Origin: Symbiodinium natans
Taxonomy: Eukaryota > Sar > Dinophyceae > Suessiales > Symbiodiniaceae
Direction of reading: 5' to 3'
NCBI GenBank assembly: GCA_905221605.1
Contig: CAJNDS010002337.1
Coordinates: forward strand, 457,001-485,053
DNA length: 28,053 nucleotides
Under the pieces are notes generated by a model. It was not told the DNA's origin. It did no database searches and saw only the letters and a list, made by a program, of their open reading frames with translations. Each line of letters starts with the position of its first letter. Position 1 is the stretch's first letter. The position numbers and the translations under genes are program-made. Positions 19,780-27,997 of the stretch are shown one piece after another.

Positions 19780-22700
19780 ATGTCACTTGAAGGAGAGAAC
19801 GACTTCACCGGTAAGCTTAGGCTACCGTTGCCACCGACTTTCTCAGGTAAACCTGCGGAATGGGAAGAATGGTCGTGGAAGTTTCGCGCGTACTTGTCGA
19901 TGTTTGATGCACAGGCTGCAAGGTACTTGGAACAGCACGAGAATGATGAGGCACCGCTCACGGATGAGGCACTTGAGGTGCACGTGCTTACAGAAGAAGG
20001 TGTTGCAGCACTTGATCAGACCGCGACGGCAGGTAGAGTCACTTTCAGTCGGAAGTTGCATTATCTGCTTGCGAACTTGACGTCAGAGTCGGCATTGCTT
20101 GTGGTTCGTCAGAACTACGACTCGAATGGGTTTGAGACTTGGCGTCGACTTGTCAAGAAGTTTGCGTTGCCAGATGCTGCGAGGCATGTTTCACTTCTGA
20201 CGCAGTTGCTTGACTTTCGGTTTGGGTCGCATACGTTCGAGCAGGATTTCAACACTTGGGAGACGATCAAGACAAAGTATGAGCGACAGACCGGCGCTGA
20301 CTTGCCTGACAGCGTGCTTGTCGCTACGTTGTTGAATAAGACTTCCGGTGCGCTCCAGCAGCACTTGAGGTTGAATGCTCGGACCTTGACGACTTACGAA
20401 GACATCAAAGCCACGATAGTCGAGTACTATCAGTCCAGGCACTTGATCATGAGCAACTCGTCTTCGTCGAATCAAGGCCCAGCACCAATGGACATTGGAG
20501 GACTTAAAGGAAAGAAAGGCTTCGGCAAAAGTGGCTTCGGCTACTTTAAAGGAAAAGGAAAAGGAAAGAGCAAGAGCAAAGGAAAGAACCCACACTTGAG
20601 TTTTCACACTGCACAGAAAGGAAAAGGAAAAGGAAAGGACTTTGGAGGAAGCAAAGGAAAAGGAAAAGGCAAGAGCAAAGGAAAACTTCGTGGTCAGCAT
20701 GCTTTGGCTTGTTGGACTTGTGGCAAACCAGGACATGTTTCGGCAAATTGTCCACTTGGTCGTGTGAGTGCGGTTGATGAGAATGCCACTTTGGATGGCT
20801 CGTTTGAAGATTGGTCAGTCGATGACACTTGGCAAGTTGGTGACTTTGAGGAAGAATGGTGGAGCGATGACTTAGTCGCAGCGGTAGGACTTGGTTGGAG
20901 TGATGAGGAATGGTGGCCTGCATGGGACGATGGTTGGTCGTCCACTTGGAGTGATTGGAACGACGACACTTGGAGTGTCGTGTCGCCACCACCTGCTGTT
21001 GAGAAGGCTACTTCAGCCCCGCCATCGCATGCTGCGGAGCCGAAGGCAACTTCGGGTGCCCCAGTGAGTGCTGTCACTTTGGGAACGCCGCCTGCGAGAC
21101 TTTCCTCCGCGGCGAAGCCCAAGGCGACACCCAAGGCTACTTCGAAGGCCTCTGGACTTGCCATTGCGGCAATTACACTTGGGAGCATGTTTGCTGGTAC
21201 GCAGTCGTGTTTCGTTTCGCCAACTTGTGATGCATCGCTTGATTGCATGTTGAGTGGAAGCATTGTGTTTGATGGCTTTGGTCGCTCACTTGGTGCACGA
21301 AGTGATGTGGCCACTTGGCAGTTGTCCCCTGTGTGCGACTTGCCGTTGAAGAATGAAGCGAATCAAACTTCGCTCTCGAATCCGACTTCGTTGTCCGATT
21401 GGGGTTTGGAGCACTTGAGTTCCACCTTCTATGACCCCTACTTGGCCGAGCATGAGGTTGCTGTTGCATCAGTTGAGACAGGACTTGAGACTTGGATCCT
21501 GTTTGATTCCGGTGCTGCAGCAAATTGCTGTCCCCCGGACTTTGCTCCGGACTTCCCGTTGTTGAAACTTGAAGAACGAGCACCTCCGCTTAAGAGCATT
21601 TCAGGCCAGACTTTGCAGATCTATGGTCGAAAGCTTGTTGCCTTTGAGTTGGATGGTCAGCGACTTTGGTTGAACTTTTATGTGTGCGATGTACCGTACA
21701 GTGTGATTTCAGTCGCTAGACTTTTGCAGCAAGGATGCAAGGCAGTGTTGACATCTGAGGGATCTCAGCTTGAAGGTCCCACGGGTGCAACTTTTCCTGT
21801 CACAAGACATGGTTCACTTCTGTTCTTGTGTCCGACGCTTGCTGAATTTGATCCGAATGAGTATGCAGACTTCAGCAAAGGATTCCATGAACAGTTCGCA
21901 GTGAGACCTCCTCCTGGACTTGTTGCGCCGACCCTTAAGCCCACGTACTACCACGCGGACAGTTGGGTACTTGATGAGGCCAACGCAACCTTGACGAGGC
22001 TTCACAAGCGTGGTCGAGCAACTTTGTTTTCTCCCGAAGGAACCAAGGATCGGCCGGTTGAGTTGAAAGACTTGACAGGTGAACGTGTGACAGTCATGAA
22101 CTTTGAAGACGGTTCGTCTAAAACCTTGAATGATGATTGGCGAAAAAGTGATGATCCCCGAGCAAAGCAGGATAAGTACTTCAAGGGCAAAACCGTCTTC
22201 AAACTTGCTTCGAAACCAACAGGTAGGAGACTTGTAGGCAAGCAGTCAACTTTGCCCCGTCCTGAAGTTCATGTTGAAATGCCACCGCCTGTCCCAAGTT
22301 CTAGGACTTCAACCCAGAAACTTAGTCCAGAAGTTGTCCTGCGAGATCATGGTGAATATGCTGATACTTTCCGAAAGCGAGTGTTTGACTTGGTGGCGGA
22401 TGAAGCAGTTGATCCCATGAAAGGTCTTGAGAACTTTGTGAAGAGATCACTTGATGATGTGGATCCACAGACCAATGAGGCCTACACCCACGACACTTGG
22501 GTGCAGTTGCCAACCATGTGGATTAGACTTCACCGTCAGCCACGAAAGAACTTGTTCGTGCCTTCAGAGCGTTCCGAAGGCGGTCCGAACTTGAGCGAGT
22601 TAAGCAAAGCACGGGTTACAATACAACTTGACGATCATGGGAGCATGAAGGTTGATGAAGACGATTGGACACTTGAAGGTGCAGATCGTGACGTTGTTGA

Positions 22701-24543
22701 ACCCTTTGCTTGTGGTGGTGCGACTTGCTTTGAGAAGCGTGACTTGTATGTCAAGGAGATTCCCGAGGTGGCCGAACCTGACTTGTTTGAGACATCGGCC
22801 CGGCGACCGAGAGGACTTCCTGCGCCCTCGGAGCCGACGCTCACGGAGCGTAAAGAGCATGAACTTACGCACCTGCCTTTTCGTTCTTGGTGCCCGATTT
22901 GCGTCCGTGCAAAGAGCAAACAGAACCACAGCAGGACTTTGAAAACGAAGCAGCCGGTCGTTCAACTTGACTACTGCTTCCTTGGAGATAATCCTGAAGA
23001 GCCCCAGGTTACTCTCCTCACCGCTGTGGACTTGCTGTCGGGCATGGGACTTTCGTGCGTTGTTCCAGCCAAAGGCCGCTCTGTCTATGCTCAGGCAGAA
23101 CTTCGGAGATACATCCTTGAAATCGGGCGCACTTTTGGCATCTTGCAAATCGACCCCGAACCCTCACTTAAGGCTTTGGTTGCTGAGTTCACTTCGGAGG
23201 TAGGCGGACTTTCGGTTCGTCATTCCCCAACAGGTTGGAAGCAAGCCCAAGGAGCAGTTGGAGTGCTTCAGTCTAACTTGTATGCCCAAATACGCACCCT
23301 CAAGCTTGACTTAGAGGGAAGGTATTCTGGGTTCACCTTGCAGAAAACCCATCCGTTGTTCACTTGGCTTGTAAAGCATGCGCAGTGGTTGATGAACCGA
23401 TATGCTCACAAAAGTGACGGACTTACTTCCTTCGAGAAGCGCTGGGGAAAGCCGTATAACGGCGCACTTTGTCGATTTGCGGAGGTTGTTCACTTTCGCA
23501 AAATTGGCAAATTTCCCAAATCGGACGCGGCTTGGGAAGAAGGACTTTGGCTCGGAAGAGACACAGAGTCCAACCAGCACTTCGTTGGGACACCCCAGGG
23601 TGTGATAAAGATCCGTTCACTTCGGCGTAGACCGCCGTCTGAGCAGCTCGACTTGGCACTTGTGCAGTCCCTGACGGCAACGCCCTGGGACCCTAGAGGC
23701 ACAAAAGTTGAGACAGATCACTTTGTCTTTCCACCGCAGCAGCCGAGACCTGGAGAGAACTTGGTTGAGCCACCAGACGATCCGGATGCCATTCCGGAAA
23801 ACTTAGGAAATGCTGGTGACCTGGCGCAAGAACTTGAGCAAGACATGTTGCGTGAGCTTCAGTCGACTTCGGAAACCCGCACGGCCGCCGACTTGCCAGT
23901 GCCTGAGGGACCGATGGATGCTGAAGAACTTGCAGAGAGGCAGGACAAGCGCAGTCATGAGGAACCTACTTCCTCCGCTGAAAGAGCTTCCTCTGAGCCT
24001 GCGACTTCGCGAAGGCGCGTAGGCGTCACGACGGAGCGCAAGCGCGACACTTCAGAGGTCCCTGAAGCAGCGACGAAAGTGCAGCGCATTTCGTCACTTG
24101 TCCGCTCGCCTGACCAGCAGATGCGAATTTTCGACTTGAGAATTTCTGCCGTCACCACGAAGCAGGAACTTGAGGTTCCTGTGTGCGTCAACCAAGATGA
24201 AACAGAGATCTCACTTGCTGAGCGTTTGAGCAATCCCTTGTTCTGGCAGTCGCCTGAATTCACTTACGAAGAAGAAAAAGCTGGCATGAACAAGGAAATG
24301 AAAAGCATGATCGACTTCGACGTCTTCACGGAGCAGAAAATGTCAGACCTGACGCCAGAGCAACTTGCGACTGTAATATCCACAAAGTGGGTTAAAGTTC
24401 GCAAAGGCGATGGCACTTGTCGATGTCGACTTGTTGTCCGTGGTTATGACCAGCTCATTGATGATCCGGATGACACTTATGCGTCTACGCCCAGCTTGTT
24501 GACGTTGAAGACCTTGTTGACTTTGGCGGTAGCGCGTGGTTGA
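19780..24543 (+). CDS. gag-pol: Gag-Pol polyprotein of copia element, 5' part to in-frame TGA (1587 aa)
   Basis: Gag occupies about residues 1-330. A helical capsid-like part (1-230) with the LNKTSGALQQHLR-type core is followed by a Lys/Gly-rich linker (KGKGKGKSKSKGK) and a CCHC zinc knuckle, C311-x2-C314-x4-H319-x4-C324. A Trp/Asp-rich segment (345-398, 12 Trp) follows. The aspartic protease has D576-S-G-A. The integrase has an H1027/H1031/C1038/C1041 zinc site and a catalytic core with D1064 and D1125. The residue 36 positions after D1125, where DD35E enzymes have Glu, is G1161. The N-terminal part of RT starts near 1495 and includes KWVKVRKGDG and CRLVVRGYDQ. The ATG at 19780 is the first in this frame after the primer site. 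Translation would stop at TGA 24541-24543, six codons before the first RT catalytic Asp. The polyprotein would assemble particles and copy and integrate the element. Gag and protease look intact. Confidence 0.97.
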   Translation: MSLEGENDFTGKLRLPLPPTFSGKPAEWEEWSWKFRAYLSMFDAQAARYLEQHENDEAPLTDEALEVHVLTEEGVAALDQTATAGRVTFSRKLHYLLANLTSESALLVVRQNYDSNGFETWRRLVKKFALPDAARHVSLLTQLLDFRFGSHTFEQDFNTWETIKTKYERQTGADLPDSVLVATLLNKTSGALQQHLRLNARTLTTYEDIKATIVEYYQSRHLIMSNSSSSNQGPAPMDIGGLKGKKGFGKSGFGYFKGKGKGKSKSKGKNPHLSFHTAQKGKGKGKDFGGSKGKGKGKSKGKLRGQHALACWTCGKPGHVSANCPLGRVSAVDENATLDGSFEDWSVDDTWQVGDFEEEWWSDDLVAAVGLGWSDEEWWPAWDDGWSSTWSDWNDDTWSVVSPPPAVEKATSAPPSHAAEPKATSGAPVSAVTLGTPPARLSSAAKPKATPKATSKASGLAIAAITLGSMFAGTQSCFVSPTCDASLDCMLSGSIVFDGFGRSLGARSDVATWQLSPVCDLPLKNEANQTSLSNPTSLSDWGLEHLSSTFYDPYLAEHEVAVASVETGLETWILFDSGAAANCCPPDFAPDFPLLKLEERAPPLKSISGQTLQIYGRKLVAFELDGQRLWLNFYVCDVPYSVISVARLLQQGCKAVLTSEGSQLEGPTGATFPVTRHGSLLFLCPTLAEFDPNEYADFSKGFHEQFAVRPPPGLVAPTLKPTYYHADSWVLDEANATLTRLHKRGRATLFSPEGTKDRPVELKDLTGERVTVMNFEDGSSKTLNDDWRKSDDPRAKQDKYFKGKTVFKLASKPTGRRLVGKQSTLPRPEVHVEMPPPVPSSRTSTQKLSPEVVLRDHGEYADTFRKRVFDLVADEAVDPMKGLENFVKRSLDDVDPQTNEAYTHDTWVQLPTMWIRLHRQPRKNLFVPSERSEGGPNLSELSKARVTIQLDDHGSMKVDEDDWTLEGADRDVVEPFACGGATCFEKRDLYVKEIPEVAEPDLFETSARRPRGLPAPSEPTLTERKEHELTHLPFRSWCPICVRAKSKQNHSRTLKTKQPVVQLDYCFLGDNPEEPQVTLLTAVDLLSGMGLSCVVPAKGRSVYAQAELRRYILEIGRTFGILQIDPEPSLKALVAEFTSEVGGLSVRHSPTGWKQAQGAVGVLQSNLYAQIRTLKLDLEGRYSGFTLQKTHPLFTWLVKHAQWLMNRYAHKSDGLTSFEKRWGKPYNGALCRFAEVVHFRKIGKFPKSDAAWEEGLWLGRDTESNQHFVGTPQGVIKIRSLRRRPPSEQLDLALVQSLTATPWDPRGTKVETDHFVFPPQQPRPGENLVEPPDDPDAIPENLGNAGDLAQELEQDMLRELQSTSETRTAADLPVPEGPMDAEELAERQDKRSHEEPTSSAERASSEPATSRRRVGVTTERKRDTSEVPEAATKVQRISSLVRSPDQQMRIFDLRISAVTTKQELEVPVCVNQDETEISLAERLSNPLFWQSPEFTYEEEKAGMNKEMKSMIDFDVFTEQKMSDLTPEQLATVISTKWVKVRKGDGTCRCRLVVRGYDQLIDDPDDTYASTPSLLTLKTLLTLAVARG
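24541..24543 (+). other. In-frame TGA interrupting reverse transcriptase
   Basis: The frame is open for 1587 codons before and 417 codons after this single TGA, without a shift. It falls in the RT segment just before ADISTAF, where copia RTs usually carry Trp, so a TGG-to-TGA change is the simplest reading. TGG is used many times elsewhere in the frame, which argues against TGA coding Trp generally. Confidence 0.9.
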
Positions 24544-25797
24544 CACATCACTTTGGCAGACATCTCCACGGCGTTCTTGCATGCGTTGGTGGATGGCGAT
24601 GTTTGGGTACTTCCTCCTGTAGAGTATTACCCCGAAGGGGGTGTGGTTTGGAAACTTAAGCGTGCGCTTTACGGCTTGAAAAATGCTCCTGCGCTGTGGC
24701 AGACCCACTTGGCAGCTACACTTGAGGCGCAAGGTTTCCAGTGCATGAAGAGTGATCCGAACCTTTACTTTCATGCAGGTCGGAAGGTTTATGTGTTGTG
24801 CTACGTTGACGACTTGATGTTGTTCGGCGCAAAGAAGGACGTTGATGCCATTGTAGCTTCACTTCAGAAAGAGTTGCTCCTGCGTATAACCGGTGAGCTT
24901 GTCGAAGGTTCAGAGGCTACTTTCCTTGGCAGAAAGATGCGTCGCACGCCGACTTCCGTTGAGATGTACATGTCCGCGACTTACGTTGAAGGTATGCTTG
25001 CTGAGGCTGGGATGTCCACTTGTAAACCGGCTCCGTCTCCTGGCACGGATGCGTTGAAGAAGGTTTCCGAGACTGCGGAAGCACTTAATCCTGAGGAGCA
25101 TAAACGGTATCGCAAACTTGTCGGTCAGCTCTTGTGGATGTGCAACTTGCGCATGGACATCATGTATGCCGTGAAAGAGTTGTCGCGTGGACTTGCGTCT
25201 CCTACGACGGATCATTGGGCAAAGTTAAAGCACTTGCTTCGGTATCTTGCAGGTACCAAGGAGTATGTCCAAGAACTTCGCCCGAACATCCGGTTGTCTG
25301 AGAAGCATTCCTCTCTTGATGTTCACACTTACGTTGATTCTGACTGGGCTGGTGATCCTGATACACGGCGTTCCACTTCCGGAGTTGCGACTTACCTGCT
25401 TGGCGTTAACTTGCAGTCGCACTCCAGGACGCAGCAAACGATTGCACTCTCCTCTGGAGAGGCTGAACTTTACGCAATCGGCGGTGGAGCTGCGGACGCG
25501 CTGTTTCTCAGATCACTTCTCTTGGAATCTCGCTTGATCCCAAAGGTGCACTTGTTCTTGCATACCGATAGCACGGCTGGTAAGTCGATGGCATCGCGCT
25601 ATGGCACTTCGCGTAAAACGCGTCACGTTCAGTTAAGATACTTGTACGTTCAAGAGCTTGTAACTTCAGGTATGGTCATCATCCGCAAAGTACTTGGTAC
25701 CCTGAACAGTGCTGATGTACTTACGAAGTACGTGTCTAAAGAAACTTTGGCAAGGCATGTGGGCACTTTGGGCTTGAGGCCCAGAGACGCCATGTAG
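24544..25797 (+). pseudogene. pol: 3' part of pol: reverse transcriptase catalytic domain and RNase H
   Basis: It continues the gag-pol frame for 417 codons to TAG at 25795. RT motifs are intact: the first catalytic Asp in ADISTAF (GAC 24559), the ALYGLKNAPALWQ motif, and YVDD at 24802-24813. The thumb/connection follows, then RNase H with VDSDWAG (Asp codons 24336+1000 and 25342, i.e. at 25336 and 25342), SSGEAELYA (Glu at 25459) and HTDSTAG (Asp at 25567), then TRHVQLRYLYVQE and a NSADVLTK-like ending typical of copia. There is no ATG near its start, so it would be made only by read-through of the TGA or not at all. All catalytic residues remain, which suggests the stop is young. Confidence 0.93.
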
Positions 25798-26113
25798 GAG
25801 TAACCTACTTGTGCGTTTCACCCAGGCTAAAAGGAGAAAGACAAGAGAGAGAGTAAACTTGCGAGAGCTACAAATCCGAAAAAAAAACCTTTCTAACTTT
25901 CTCCTTCCACTCTCCATACCCTGGAAAAAAAAACTTTCCTTTACCCTGAAGAAACATTTAGGGCTAATTCGTTTCAGTGGAGGTCACTTGCCAGTGTTGT
26001 GATGTTGCGCTTGACATGTCGGGAGCTGCGAGTTCAACTTAAGCTTTTGCCGCATCTGGCTCTCTCCAACCTATCTTAAACTCTAAACCTTTTCCCTTAG
26101 TAGACTTGTTGCA
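25798..26113 (+). other. Noncoding spacer after pol inside the element
   Basis: No gene is seen. A purine-rich run (25829-25853, AAAAGGAGAAAGA then AAGAGAGAGAG) could serve as an extra plus-strand primer. Two oligo-A runs followed by CTTTC lie at 25879 and 25925. ACTT words continue. Confidence 0.5.
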
Positions 26114-26389
26114 ATGGAACAAGAGCCGCAGCTCACTTGCGGGGAAATTCGAGTACTTCGCAGGGCTTTGCGAGTCTTGTGGTTGTACTTGGCCTTGCGC
26201 TTTGTCCAGGGCACAACTTGGTGGTCTGGAACAGTGCTTACTTTGGTTGATTTGCCGCAGTCACTTCGCGCAGAAAGGCTGCGCAGAATTGGCGGTTGGT
26301 CCAACCTACTTTTCCAGCTGGTGAGACTTTGCTTGGCCTACGCGATTTGGCCACTTCACCGAATCCTCCGTGACTTGCGTGAAGAATAG
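26114..26389 (+). CDS. Small accessory ORF of the copia element, 91 aa, unknown
   Basis: The ORF runs from ATG 26114 to TAG 26387, in a different frame from pol. The peptide is Leu/Arg/Trp-rich with two hydrophobic segments, about residues 21-31 and 64-80, separated by a basic region (LRAERLRRIGG). That pattern would suit a small membrane-associated protein. It ends 31 bp before the next ORF. No family is recognised. Its ACTT words are as frequent as in pol. It could be a chance frame. Confidence 0.35.
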   Translation: MEQEPQLTCGEIRVLRRALRVLWLYLALRFVQGTTWWSGTVLTLVDLPQSLRAERLRRIGGWSNLLFQLVRLCLAYAIWPLHRILRDLREE

Positions 26390-26420
26390 AGTGGTGCAGT
26401 ACTTTTGGTAGCCGGAGAGA

Positions 26421-27395
26421 ATGCCGCCGAAGGCGATTGAAGAGGCGCAGCATTGGACTTTGGAGATGCATCAGCGAGCCTTTGTCCAGGACACTTACGC
26501 CTCATTTTCGACTTTCTCCAACTTTTGGCGACATGAGGTCTTTATGTCGATACTTTTCAGTGGATTGCAGAAGGAGAGACTTACAATTCGGCAACTTCTG
26601 TTGATTCCACGAGATCCGAGAACCAACTTTCTGTTGGTGGTGCCGCTCTTGTTCGTGCTTTTTCCGGGACTTTATCATCCTGGTTCGAGGCAGTACCCAG
26701 GACTTTATCATTCAGTCCATGGGCCTCCTTTGTACTTTACCTTCGAGCTGCAATGGATTACTTCATTGGCAATCGAGATGCTGGGAGTCCACTTGTTTTC
26801 TCCTCAAGAAATTAACTTCATGCCGTGGACGTGTTACATTGTGTTGCCGCGGTCGACTTGGGCAAGGCTTATGCAGCGACTTGTGACACAAAGGGTGCTT
26901 GTCATTACCCCAGCCGACTTGGTTTGGACTTCTGGGATGTTGAATGTAGGGTTCTCCCTACGATCAACTTTACTATTCACCATATTTAACTTTCAGTTTC
27001 ATCCTGGGAGAGCAGAGTATCAAGAATCATTCGTTGCACTTGGCTTCAGTATCTCTGGTCAAACTTTCGGTGCAATGATGTCTTCTGGAGGCAACATATG
27101 GAACAGACGATACCGAGATTACTTCATCAAGCTGCCACTTCTGCAACTTTTCCACCCGGCGGAGATCGCTACCCTGGTGTCGTTTACTTGCACAAACCAG
27201 GCACTTACTTTTGCAAGACTTGGGGAAATGTACCACAACTTTATCCAGGCGGAAACCCATTTGTGGTTGGGCCACATTCCACTTCACAAAGCGTGGCTGC
27301 GACCTGGAGAAGCTGAACTTGGTGACGACGAGACGGTTGATCCTCACTTGGTTCGGAGGATGATGCAGTATGACCTGCATCGGCCCAAGCTTTGA
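26421..27395 (+). CDS. Large accessory ORF of the copia element, 324 aa, unknown
   Basis: The ORF runs from ATG 26421 to TGA 27393, in a third frame relative to pol and the 91-aa ORF. A frame this long between pol and the 3' LTR is unlikely by chance. The protein is rich in Phe, Leu, Thr and Trp. Residues 70-84 (FLLVVPLLFVLFPGL) look like a membrane segment, followed by a small duplication, PGLYHPGSRQYPGLYH. The C-terminus is polar and acidic/basic (EAELGDDETVDPHLVRRMM). Position and hydrophobicity resemble the env-like ORF of some plant copia elements (Sireviruses), but I see no signal peptide, furin-type site or homology that would justify that name. A captured host gene is an alternative. 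Confidence 0.5.
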   Translation: MPPKAIEEAQHWTLEMHQRAFVQDTYASFSTFSNFWRHEVFMSILFSGLQKERLTIRQLLLIPRDPRTNFLLVVPLLFVLFPGLYHPGSRQYPGLYHSVHGPPLYFTFELQWITSLAIEMLGVHLFSPQEINFMPWTCYIVLPRSTWARLMQRLVTQRVLVITPADLVWTSGMLNVGFSLRSTLLFTIFNFQFHPGRAEYQESFVALGFSISGQTFGAMMSSGGNIWNRRYRDYFIKLPLLQLFHPAEIATLVSFTCTNQALTFARLGEMYHNFIQAETHLWLGHIPLHKAWLRPGEAELGDDETVDPHLVRRMMQYDLHRPKL

Positions 27396-27824
27396 TGGGC
27401 ACTTTGTCCGCCAAGACTTCTTTGTCTTCGACTTCCCATTTGCATGTCTCACCATGCGGCAGTAACTTTTCTGTCTTTGGTTAGTAAAACTTTCGAGCAT
27501 GCAGTGATGCGCCGAAATCCCCACTTTAAGGCTGCACTTGCATTGCATCTTTGAGGATGATTAGGTCCTACTTTTGCTTTGCGAACTTTTGGGATAAATA
27601 GGTCCCCGTTTTGCCGGAAACTTTCAATTAGTGCCGAAGAGCACTTAGTTGCAGCGAGCCGTTCCTTTGTGAACTTTTGGCAGTTCTTCACATCACACTT
27701 GAAGCTTGAAGATAGGAGAGCTCGTGTGAAAAAGACTTTGGTCAGTGTGCATAGTGTGGACTTCGTTTGGGAACTTTGGTTTCGTTGTGTTCTTGGGGTT
27801 CTTAGGAATTCCCAAACTTTGTCC
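27396..27824 (+). other. Noncoding 3' region of the element
   Basis: There is no convincing ORF. Seventeen ACTT words occur between 27396 and 27831 (first at 27401, last at 27816), and I find no AAGT. This is the clearest place where the ACTT pattern cannot be explained by protein coding. Confidence 0.7.
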
Positions 27825-27831
27825 AAGGGGG
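27825..27831 (+). other. Polypurine tract
   Basis: AAGGGGG ends one base before the TG that opens the 3' LTR, the expected position of the plus-strand primer for reverse transcription. Confidence 0.85.
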
Positions 27832-27997
27832 TGTGAGAAAATACACACTTCCCGAGTCCTCCAGACTTGATGTGCAGACAGCATGACCAACTTCGGTTGG
27901 CTCAAGGATCAAGACTTGATGCCTGTGCGAAAACATACTTGCAGCTTCGGATATCTCACTTGTGTTGTTGAGCTCAGTGACCTCAGTTACTTTTTCA
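27832..27997 (+). repeat. 3' long terminal repeat, 166 bp
   Basis: Identical by eye to the 5' LTR at 19569-19734, including the UUCG hairpin (27887-27900) and the spliced-leader-like TTGGCTCAAG (27897-27906). It ends in CA and passes directly into TTTGTG repeat. A polyadenylation signal is not obvious. Confidence 0.95.

Larger units (their letters stand above)
19569..27997 (+). mobile_element. Complete Ty1/copia LTR retrotransposon, 8,429 bp
   Basis: The order is 5' LTR, primer binding site, a 33-bp leader after it, one gag-pol frame, about 2 kb of downstream sequence with two extra ORFs, polypurine tract and 3' LTR. In pol the integrase precedes reverse transcriptase and RNase H, which is the copia order rather than the gypsy order. 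The LTRs are short (166 bp) and identical by reading, so the insertion is recent. The flanks are both TTTGTG array. The copy is probably not autonomous: RT is cut by an in-frame TGA and the integrase lacks its third catalytic acidic residue. About 240 ACTT tetranucleotides are distributed along its length, far above chance. At 8.4 kb it is long for a copia element, mainly because of the post-pol region. Confidence 0.96.

Noticed and set aside
19071-19961. 296-residue minus-strand open frame with Thr-Asn and Lys-His repeats
   Set aside because: It runs through the TTTGTG array, the 20-bp minisatellite and the antisense of the LTR and gag start. It is explained by repeats lacking stops.
20191-21583. 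Antisense open frames inside gag-pol (136-206 residues)
   Set aside because: They are shadows of gag-pol with Ser/Leu/Phe-rich peptides caused by the Lys/Gly-coding strand and the ACTT pattern.
24541-24543. TGA read as Trp by an altered genetic code
   Set aside because: TGG is used throughout gag-pol, and the accessory ORF and the zinc-finger gene model end at TGA, so a general reassignment is not supported.
27449-27826. 125-residue minus-strand frame in the 3' region of the element
   Set aside because: Antisense to a noncoding region dense in ACTT, whose complement AAGT contains no stop and favours long antisense frames. No domain is seen.
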